Of a stretch of DNA of 24,172 nt, positions 15,943 through 22,739 are shown piece after piece; the stretch's first letter is position 1; each line of letters begins with the position of its first letter. The stretch lies in the IMG/VR virus record IMGVR_UViG_3300025131_000422, positions 1-24,172 of that record; one strand, given 5' to 3'. The DNA comes from a virus. The notes under the pieces are model-generated. The model searched no databases and was not told the DNA's origin. It worked only from the letters and a program-made list of their open reading frames with translations. The translations under genes and the position numbers were made by a program.

Positions 15943-17322
15943 ATGAGAGACAATAAAAATTTTGGTTACCTAGGATATAATTTCCAACTTAAACTATTAA
16001 ATTTAATAATAACAGATAATACATTTTTTCAATCAATAATTGATGCAATATTACCTAAATATTTTGATAACCAGTATTTTCGATTAGTAATGCAACTAAT
16101 TAAAGAATATTATGAAAAATATCAAATAGCACCGTCATTTGATGCTTTAGACCAACTTACTAGAATAGAAATTAGTTCAGAAATGGCTAGAAAAAATATA
16201 TTTGATATGTTAAAAGATATTAAAGAAGTTTCTTTTGAAGACCATTTATTTATTAAAGAAAAATCTATTAAATTTTGTAAACAACAAGAGTTAAAAAAGG
16301 CAATCCGAAAGGTGGAAACGATAATGGAAAAAGGTGATTTTGAAAGTTATGATAAATGTGAGGAGTATATTCGTGACGCTATTAAGATTGGGGATGGAGA
16401 TATAGGTAGTTTTGAGATTTTTACTGAACTTGAAAAATTACTTGAAGAGGATTATAGACACCCTCTACCGACAGGAATAGATGGTTTAGATAATATTTTA
16501 AATGGTGGACTAGCAAAAGGAGAGATTGGTGTTGTATTAGCCCCTACAGGGGTAGGAAAAACTACAATGTTAACTCGTTTCGCAAATACTGTATTTAATA
16601 TGGGATATAATGTCTTACAAATATTTTTTGAAGATAACCCAAAGATAATCCAAAGAAAACATTTTACATGTTGGACTGGTATCCCTAATGATGAATTAAG
16701 TAATCATAAGGAAACAGTATTGGATAAAGCTGATGAAATGAAAAAAACTGGTGGCAAGTTAATATTAAAAAAATTACCATCTGACCAAATGACCATGTTA
16801 CAAATTAAAAATCAGATAAGAAAAATAATATCTGAAGGAAATAAATTAGATATTGTATTAATAGATTATATTGATTGTATATTAACGGACCGTCATTTTG
16901 ATGATGAATGGAAAGGTGAAGGTTCTACTATGAGAAAATTTGAAGCAATGTGTAACGAATTAAATTTAGTAGGATGGACAGCGACCCAAGGAAACAGAAC
17001 TTCTATATCTTCGGATGTAGTAACAACTGATATGATGGGAGGGTCTATTAAAAAGGCACAAGTAGGACATGTAATAATATCAGTGGCAAAAACATTGCAA
17101 CAAAAAGAAATGGGACTCGCTACCATAGCCATAGTAAAATCTAGATTAGGTAAAGACGGTATTATTTTTGAAAATTGCAAATTTGATAATAGTACGTTAG
17201 AAATAGATACAGAAACTACACAAACATTCCTAGGTTTTGAGAAAGAAAAAACCGATAGAAATAGAGAAAGGGTTGCTCAAGCTCTACAAAGAAGGCAACA
17301 AGTAATAAATAAAAATAATTAA
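15943..17322 (+). CDS. 41: Replicative DNA helicase, gp41/DnaB-like
   Basis: This 459-residue protein is a RecA-fold hexameric helicase that unwinds the fork. The first ~170 residues form a helical N-terminal domain like that of gp41/DnaB. The ATPase domain shows PLPTGIDGLDNILNGGLAKG leading into Walker A APTGVGKTT (200-208, K206), a Glu at E230 in IFFEDN, Walker B IVLIDYID (D308), a sensor Gln at Q349 in TATQGNR, and the basic finger KSRLGKDG (K399, R401). Each is where the DnaB superfamily (family 4) expects it. Length is close to T4 gp41 (475). It is preceded by its own promoter-like motif and ends in tandem stops (TAATAA). The reductase gene follows 13 bases later. No primase gene lies in the window. 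Confidence 0.9.
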   Translation: MRDNKNFGYLGYNFQLKLLNLIITDNTFFQSIIDAILPKYFDNQYFRLVMQLIKEYYEKYQIAPSFDALDQLTRIEISSEMARKNIFDMLKDIKEVSFEDHLFIKEKSIKFCKQQELKKAIRKVETIMEKGDFESYDKCEEYIRDAIKIGDGDIGSFEIFTELEKLLEEDYRHPLPTGIDGLDNILNGGLAKGEIGVVLAPTGVGKTTMLTRFANTVFNMGYNVLQIFFEDNPKIIQRKHFTCWTGIPNDELSNHKETVLDKADEMKKTGGKLILKKLPSDQMTMLQIKNQIRKIISEGNKLDIVLIDYIDCILTDRHFDDEWKGEGSTMRKFEAMCNELNLVGWTATQGNRTSISSDVVTTDMMGGSIKKAQVGHVIISVAKTLQQKEMGLATIAIVKSRLGKDGIIFENCKFDNSTLEIDTETTQTFLGFEKEKTDRNRERVAQALQRRQQVINKNN

Positions 17323-17335
17323 TAAAAATAAAAAT

Positions 17336-19255
17336 ATGGAAGTATCGAATAAGATTCTATCGGATATAACTGTTTATATGAAATATGCAAAATATATTGC
17401 ACAATTAAATAGAAGAGAGACTTGGGAAGAATTAGTAACTAGGAATAAAAATATGCATATGAAAAAATATCCTCATATTAAGGAGGAGATTGAAGAAAAA
17501 TATAAAATGGTGTACGATAAAAAAGTACTTCCATCAATGAGAAGTATGCAATTTGGAGGAAAACCAATTGAAATATCTCCAAATAGAATATATAATTGTG
17601 CATATTTACCGGTTGACCATATTGATTCATTTAGTGAAACAATGTTTTTATTATTAGGAGGGACGGGAGTAGGATACTCTGTTCAAAAACATCATGTAGC
17701 TAAATTACCACCAATACAACACCCCTACCCAAAAAGAAAAAAGAGATTTCTAGTTGGAGATTCAATTGAAGGATGGGCTGATTCAATTAAAGTTCTTATG
17801 AAATCTTATATGAATGGTGGCGGAAGTAGAATTGAATTCGATTATTCAGACATTAGACCAAAAGGTGCTAGATTAATAACCTCAGGAGGTAAAGCTCCAG
17901 GACCACAACCACTTAAGGAATGTTTGGTTAAAATAGAAGGTATTTTATACCATAAAGAAAATGGAGAACAATTAACAACATTAGAGGTTCATGATATTGT
18001 TTGCTATATAGCAGATGCAGTATTGGCGGGTGGTATTCGTAGAGCTGCATTAATTAGTTTGTTTAGTGCAGATGATGATTCTATGATATCTTGTAAAACA
18101 GGTAAATGGTGGGAATTAAATGCACAAAGAGGTAGAGCAAATAATTCTGCCTGTTTAATGAGACATAAAATAACAAAGAAGTTCTTTATGGATTTATGGA
18201 AACGTGTAGAACTTTCAGGAGCAGGAGAACCCGGAATTTATCTAAATAATGATAAAGATTGGGGAACTAATCCTTGTTGTGAAATTGCTCTTCGACCTTA
18301 TCAATTCTGTAATTTATGTGAAGTTAATGTATCTAATATTGAATCACAAGAAGATTTAAATGACCGTGTAAAAGCAGCAGCATTTATTGGAACACTACAA
18401 GCTGGGTACACCGCATTTCATTATTTAAGAGAAATATGGCAAGAAACCACAGAGAAGGATGCATTGATAGGAGTATCAATGACAGGTATCGGTTCAGGTA
18501 AAGTATTAAAATATGATATGAAAAAAGCTGCAAGTTTAGTTAAAAGAGAAAATACTAGAGTAGCAAAACTAATTGGAATAAATAGAGCAGCAAGAACAAC
18601 AACAGTAAAACCTGCAGGAACAACTTCTTTAGCTTTAGGCACATCATCTGGAATTCATGCATGGCATAATGATTATTATATTCGTAGAGTTAGAGTAGGT
18701 AAAAATGAAGCAATATATCACTATCTAAGGGCCAATCATTCAGAATTGTTAGAAGATGATTATTTTAGACCACATGACACAGCTGTAATTATCATCCCAC
18801 AAAAAGCACCAAAAGGGGCTATTATGAGAACCGAGTCCCCGTTCCAACTACTAGACAGGGTTAAAAAAGTTGCTAGTGAATGGGTTAGACCAGGACATAG
18901 AAAAGGTTCAAATAGTCACAACGTTTCAGCAACAATATCATTAAAAGAAAATGAATGGGATTTAGCTGGAGAATGGATGTGGGAAAATAGAAAATTTTAT
19001 AATGGTTTATCAGTTCTTCCTTATGATGGTGGGTCGTACATTCAACCACCATTTGAAGATTCTACTAAAGAAATTTATGAAGATATGATGAAAACTCTTA
19101 CTGAAATAGATTTATCTAAAGTAGTTGAATTAGACGATAATACAGATTTATCAGGTGAATTAGCATGTGCAGGAGGAACTTGTGAAATAGATGTAGATTT
19201 AAAATCTATAAGTTTAAATGGAAATGGTAAAACAAAAGAAGTTGAATTAACATAG
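17336..19255 (+). CDS. nrdJ: Class II (adenosylcobalamin-dependent) ribonucleotide reductase
   Basis: This 639-residue enzyme reduces ribonucleotides to deoxyribonucleotides using a cobalamin-generated thiyl radical, supplying precursors for phage DNA. It resembles the monomeric Lactobacillus RTPR type. The active-site signature NPCCEI (312-317) places the radical cysteine at C314 and the general acid at E316; C325 lies 11 residues on, and C88 in YNCAYLP is its expected redox partner. The C-terminal shuttle pair is C611/C616. FDYSDIRPKGARLITSGGKA and VKPAGTTSLALGTSSGIH are family hallmarks. It is about 100 residues shorter than RTPR (739), with most of the loss before C314, where RTPR carries its effector-binding insertion. 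There is an extra ~23-residue tail after C616. The stop is TAG. Confidence 0.92.
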   Translation: MEVSNKILSDITVYMKYAKYIAQLNRRETWEELVTRNKNMHMKKYPHIKEEIEEKYKMVYDKKVLPSMRSMQFGGKPIEISPNRIYNCAYLPVDHIDSFSETMFLLLGGTGVGYSVQKHHVAKLPPIQHPYPKRKKRFLVGDSIEGWADSIKVLMKSYMNGGGSRIEFDYSDIRPKGARLITSGGKAPGPQPLKECLVKIEGILYHKENGEQLTTLEVHDIVCYIADAVLAGGIRRAALISLFSADDDSMISCKTGKWWELNAQRGRANNSACLMRHKITKKFFMDLWKRVELSGAGEPGIYLNNDKDWGTNPCCEIALRPYQFCNLCEVNVSNIESQEDLNDRVKAAAFIGTLQAGYTAFHYLREIWQETTEKDALIGVSMTGIGSGKVLKYDMKKAASLVKRENTRVAKLIGINRAARTTTVKPAGTTSLALGTSSGIHAWHNDYYIRRVRVGKNEAIYHYLRANHSELLEDDYFRPHDTAVIIIPQKAPKGAIMRTESPFQLLDRVKKVASEWVRPGHRKGSNSHNVSATISLKENEWDLAGEWMWENRKFYNGLSVLPYDGGSYIQPPFEDSTKEIYEDMMKTLTEIDLSKVVELDDNTDLSGELACAGGTCEIDVDLKSISLNGNGKTKEVELT

Positions 19256-19259
19256 AATG

Positions 19260-20243
19260 TTAAGGATTCAAGATACTATCTTTAATAATTTTAAAATCTG
19301 TTATCTTATCTTCTAAGTATAACATAACGTTAGAATCACACTCATCAGGTGTAGGTGGACAACATGGTTTATATGGTGGATTGAAAGAATTCGTTATGTG
19401 GTGATTTAAATGTCCACAATCAGGATATTTTTGTACTGGGTCAAATGTTATGGAAATTGCATATGGACCAAATAAACTAGTAGGGTCAACATGCTCCAAA
19501 TGCCAACACAGTGGCATTGGGTTTGGTACCCCACCAACATATACCACATAAGCTCTAAATGCTTGTTGGTAATTATTCACACCTAATTGACCAGGTCCAG
19601 TACCTGTAATTGCTTGCCAAACACTTGTATACATAAGTGGGTCCAGCTGGTACCTTACACTAGGGTCACAACAATTAACAATCATGTTAGGTGCAAATGA
19701 TGGAGGGACATGTCCCGTACAATCCTCACAATTAGATGATATCCAAGCTGTATATGTATAAGTTGGGTTGCCATATACACCAAGGGAACCTATAGGAAGA
19801 CCACCAGGATTTATAATATTATTATACCGACATCCGTTTGGGTCACCTGGTAATGGGGGAACTGTAATAAAAACATCTGAACACTGTCCACCATAACCAT
19901 GATTATAACAAGAAGTACAAGTTCCGACATTAAAGGTTGCTTCATCTACTATTTCCAATAATTTATAACATAAAATATAACTATGTGGTACTAGTGGTTG
20001 GACGATTTCCACACTTACCCAGTCACCTATACTTGGGAAAATCCCATTCAATGGACCATATCCTCCTCCTTGCCAAGAGTCTTGTGGTGAACCTTCACCG
20101 AACAAATAATGACACTCCCATATACCGGAACCTAACTGATTAGGTTCACATAGCAAACCCTGTTGCATATAAGTACACCAGATATAAGCTCTATATCCTA
20201 CTCCTGGTATTAATGTTTTTACTTGGTCGAATGTTATTGCCAT
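19260..20243 (-). CDS. Cysteine-rich protein of unknown function, isolated on the minus strand
   Basis: This 327-residue protein is not recognised. It has 17 Cys (23, 32, 44, 92, 109, 112, 121, 138, 172, 175, 191, 192, 246, 276, 294, 295, 302) plus many Pro, Gly, Tyr and Trp. Pairs include C109-x2-C112, C172-x2-C175, adjacent CC at 191-192 and CC at 294-295. Two stretches look related: LCYKLLEIVD (91-100) and LCWHLEHVD (245-253), each followed by a further cysteine-bearing segment, suggesting an internal duplication. No signal peptide or membrane segment is visible. Metal-bound knuckles or a disulphide-stabilised virion protein both fit. It is the only minus-strand gene, converges on nrdJ with a 4-base gap, and diverges from the gp25-like gene with its own promoter-like motif, a layout typical of inserted single-gene cargo. 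Confidence 0.75.
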   Translation of the reverse strand: MAITFDQVKTLIPGVGYRAYIWCTYMQQGLLCEPNQLGSGIWECHYLFGEGSPQDSWQGGGYGPLNGIFPSIGDWVSVEIVQPLVPHSYILCYKLLEIVDEATFNVGTCTSCYNHGYGGQCSDVFITVPPLPGDPNGCRYNNIINPGGLPIGSLGVYGNPTYTYTAWISSNCEDCTGHVPPSFAPNMIVNCCDPSVRYQLDPLMYTSVWQAITGTGPGQLGVNNYQQAFRAYVVYVGGVPNPMPLCWHLEHVDPTSLFGPYAISITFDPVQKYPDCGHLNHHITNSFNPPYKPCCPPTPDECDSNVMLYLEDKITDFKIIKDSILNP

Positions 20244-20247
20244 AATT

Positions 20248-20264
20248 TTCTTTTATTATAAATA
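20248..20264 (-). promoter_or_regulatory. Promoter-like motif for the cysteine-rich minus-strand gene
   Basis: Read on the minus strand this is TATTTATAATAAAAGAA, differing by one base from the copies at 97 and 15918. It ends 4 bases before the ATG. Its bases 20251-20264 form a perfect 14-bp inverted repeat with 20296-20309, the copy serving the gp25-like gene. Confidence 0.55.
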
Positions 20265-20295
20265 TTACAATTTTAAAACAAAGTAATCTTACAAG

Positions 20296-20312
20296 TATTT
20301 ATAATAAAAAAG
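20296..20312 (+). promoter_or_regulatory. Promoter-like motif for the gp25-like gene
   Basis: TATTTATAATAAAA at 20296-20309 is followed by AAG and then the ATG at 20314, closer to the start than any other copy. CTTACAA at 20288-20294 precedes it, as before the motif at 97. With the gene this close, the motif would leave a leaderless or nearly leaderless message if it were a -10 element. Alternatively, part of it serves as an A-rich translation leader. Confidence 0.5.
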
Positions 20313-20313
20313 A

Positions 20314-20781
20314 ATGCCCACACAAAGATACGGTATAACATTTCCATTTGTAGATAGCTCCGAAGGGTTTTTTCTCGGGCTAAATACGAATACAGAGAGT
20401 GAGGTAAGGTCTAATCTCATACATTTGATACTTACTCGTAAAGGTTCTAGATATTTTTTACCTGATTTTGGTACTAATTTAACTACTTATGTGTTTGAAC
20501 AAATGGACACAACCACTAAATTAGCTATTGATGGTGAGATACGTGAAGCGGTCAATAAGTTTATTCCTAGTTTGATAATTAATAGTGTAGAAGTAAAAAC
20601 ATTAGAAGATTTAAAAGCAGAAGAAAAAATTAATGAACAAACAACTGATTTATCTATGGACGACGGAAATATGAGTTTTGTAGGAGAAGCTCAAAGGGAT
20701 TATTCTATAAGGGTAAGAATTGATTATACTGCTGGAGACGGTGTATTTGAGACTAAAGATTTTGTTATAATAGATTTATAA
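20314..20781 (+). CDS. 25: Baseplate wedge protein, gp25-like
   Basis: This 155-residue protein belongs to the gp25/GpW-gp25 family, the wedge component that contacts the sheath and starts its assembly in contractile tails. The core signature is clear: a short N-terminal strand (YGITFPFVDS), then EVRSNLIHLILTRKGSRYFLPDFGTNL at about residues 30-56, containing the family's conserved helix, Arg-Lys-Gly turn and P-x-FG motif, then a helix ending in an amphipathic C-terminal sheet (YSIRVRIDYTAGDGVFETKD). An acidic insert at about 100-122 is longer than in minimal members. Its stop is one base from the gp6-like start, so the two wedge genes are a tight operon, as in many contractile systems. Confidence 0.9.
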   Translation: MPTQRYGITFPFVDSSEGFFLGLNTNTESEVRSNLIHLILTRKGSRYFLPDFGTNLTTYVFEQMDTTTKLAIDGEIREAVNKFIPSLIINSVEVKTLEDLKAEEKINEQTTDLSMDDGNMSFVGEAQRDYSIRVRIDYTAGDGVFETKDFVIIDL

Positions 20782-20782
20782 A

Positions 20783-22621
20783 ATGGCAGAGAAAAAAATA
20801 GCATATACCGAAAGAGATTTCTTGGGTATTAGAAATGAACTTTTAAGATTAACAAATACCTATTATCCGGATTTAATTAAAAATGCTAATGACGCTTCTA
20901 TATACTCAGTATTTTTAGACCTCAACGCTGCAGTAGCAGATAACCTAAACTTTCAGATAGATAGAACTTTCCAAGAAACTGTACTACAATATGCTCAAGA
21001 AAGAAGTTCTTTATATAATATCGCTAAAACATATGGGTTAAAGATTCCTGGTAATAGACCGTCAGTTGCATTAGTAAATTTATCTATTATAGTTCCGGTT
21101 CTAGGTGATAAAGAAGATTTTAAATATCTTGGTAAAATAAGAGCGGGTGCACGATTCCGAGGAGCGGGTCAAATATTTGAGTTAATAACAGATTGTGATT
21201 TTTCATCTCAGTATAGTGCAGAGGGAATACCAAATGAAACTATAATACCTAATTATGACGCAAATGGAATTATTCAAAATTATACTATAATAAAAAAAGA
21301 AGTTGTCGTTAATGGAATAACCAAGGTATTCAAAAAAGAAATAAATGATGCCGACAGCAAACCATTTTTTAAAATATTCTTACCAGAAAAAAATGTAATT
21401 GGAGTTACCAGTCTTATTCAAAAAGAGGGATTAGGTTATCAGACAATACCTGCTAATACAGAGTTTATATCTAGAACAGCCAATAAATGGTATGAAGTGG
21501 AAGCTTTAGCACAGAATGAAGTATTCATAGAAGACCCTTCGATACCAGCAGATGCACCAGGCATTAAAGTAGGTAAACATATAACAGTACCTCAAAGATT
21601 TATTACTGAATTTACACCGGAAGGGTTTTTTAATTTAACTTTTGGAAGTGGTAATCAAACCTCCCAAGATTTATTAGACGGGTTTGCATCAAAAGGAGTA
21701 AAGTTAAATATGTCCCAATTTATGAATAATATAGCATTAGGTAACACAGTTAAGGCTAATACTACACTATTCATTCAATATAGAATTGGGGGCGGAAAAT
21801 CTGCAAATATAGGAGCGGGGGCAATAACTACAGTAGGAAATATAGATTTTGTTGTGGCAGGACCAAGTCAACAAATAAATCAAACAGTAAAAAATAGTTT
21901 AGCAGTAACAAATACGACACCAGCTATAGGAGGAGCAAATCAAATGACACCTGAAGAGATAAGAAATTATATATCTTATAATTTTGCAGCCCAAAATAGA
22001 GGAGTTACTATAAATGATTATGTGTCTAAATTAAGAACAATGCCCGCAATCTTTGGAGCACCTGCTAAAGTAGGTGTTACAGAAATAGAAAATAAAGTTA
22101 ATTTAAATATTTTATCATATACACCAGATGGTAAATTAACTTCTTTAGTAAGTGAAACTCTTAAAAGGAATATTGCAAATTATTTATCTAATTATAGAAT
22201 GTTAAATGACTATATTTTAGTTGGAGAAGCAAGAGTAATAGATATTGCTTTATCTATAGATTTAATTTTAGAAGAAGCAGCAAATGAAGGCAGTATAATA
22301 ACTAATATAATTACACAAATTAGTGATTATTTTGCGGTAGACAAATTGGAATTAGGAGAAGATTTAACATTAGGAAGGTTAGTAAGTTTTATTATGACAC
22401 AACCAGGAGTATTAAATCTTGTGAATATAGAAGTCTTTAATAAAGTAGGTGGAAATTACTCTCAATCGATGTCTACACAACCATATATAAATGCAACAAC
22501 CAAGCAAATTGGGTTGATAGATGATACCATTTATGCACAACCTAATGAAATATTACAGATTCGTTATCCCGACAAAGATATTTCTATAAGATTTAAAAAA
22601 CCAAGCAAACCAGTATTTTAA
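20783..22621 (+). CDS. 6: Baseplate wedge protein, gp6-like (baseplate J family)
   Basis: This 612-residue protein is the gp6/BaseplateJ-type wedge subunit, which forms the inner ring around the hub. The N-terminus carries the typical entry (YTERDFLGIRNELLRLTNTY, then DLNAAVADNLNFQIDRTFQE at about residues 48-67). The middle is beta-rich. The family core at about 385-460 reads TPEEIRNYISYNFAAQNRGV and TINDYVSKLRTMP, then VNLNILSYTPDGKL. Length is close to T4 gp6 (660). It begins one base after the gp25-like stop and is followed by a 118-base gap with regulatory-looking sequence. The gp25-gp6 adjacency is a well-known marker of contractile baseplates. Confidence 0.9.
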   Translation: MAEKKIAYTERDFLGIRNELLRLTNTYYPDLIKNANDASIYSVFLDLNAAVADNLNFQIDRTFQETVLQYAQERSSLYNIAKTYGLKIPGNRPSVALVNLSIIVPVLGDKEDFKYLGKIRAGARFRGAGQIFELITDCDFSSQYSAEGIPNETIIPNYDANGIIQNYTIIKKEVVVNGITKVFKKEINDADSKPFFKIFLPEKNVIGVTSLIQKEGLGYQTIPANTEFISRTANKWYEVEALAQNEVFIEDPSIPADAPGIKVGKHITVPQRFITEFTPEGFFNLTFGSGNQTSQDLLDGFASKGVKLNMSQFMNNIALGNTVKANTTLFIQYRIGGGKSANIGAGAITTVGNIDFVVAGPSQQINQTVKNSLAVTNTTPAIGGANQMTPEEIRNYISYNFAAQNRGVTINDYVSKLRTMPAIFGAPAKVGVTEIENKVNLNILSYTPDGKLTSLVSETLKRNIANYLSNYRMLNDYILVGEARVIDIALSIDLILEEAANEGSIITNIITQISDYFAVDKLELGEDLTLGRLVSFIMTQPGVLNLVNIEVFNKVGGNYSQSMSTQPYINATTKQIGLIDDTIYAQPNEILQIRYPDKDISIRFKKPSKPVF

Positions 22622-22662
22622 AAATCTTTACTATACAATTATCTTAAGTACTTTTAATTTTA

Positions 22663-22698
22663 ATGGTGGAACTATTTATTTTATAAACACCATAAATA
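22663..22698 (+). promoter_or_regulatory. Stem-loop and late-promoter-like sequence before the last gene
   Basis: ATGGTG (22663-22668) and CACCAT (22688-22693) are exact reverse complements and enclose an inner TTTAT-TTT-ATAAA hairpin (22675-22687). TATTTAT at 22673-22679 echoes the motif upstream of other genes. CATAAATA at 22691-22698 differs in one base from the T4 late promoter TATAAATA. The ATG follows at 22740. Either the hairpin ends the gp6 transcript, or the block controls the next gene; the sequence alone does not decide. Confidence 0.35.
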
Positions 22699-22739
22699 TA
22701 ATAAAATTATTTTATGGGGTATAATTAAGAAGATAAAAT

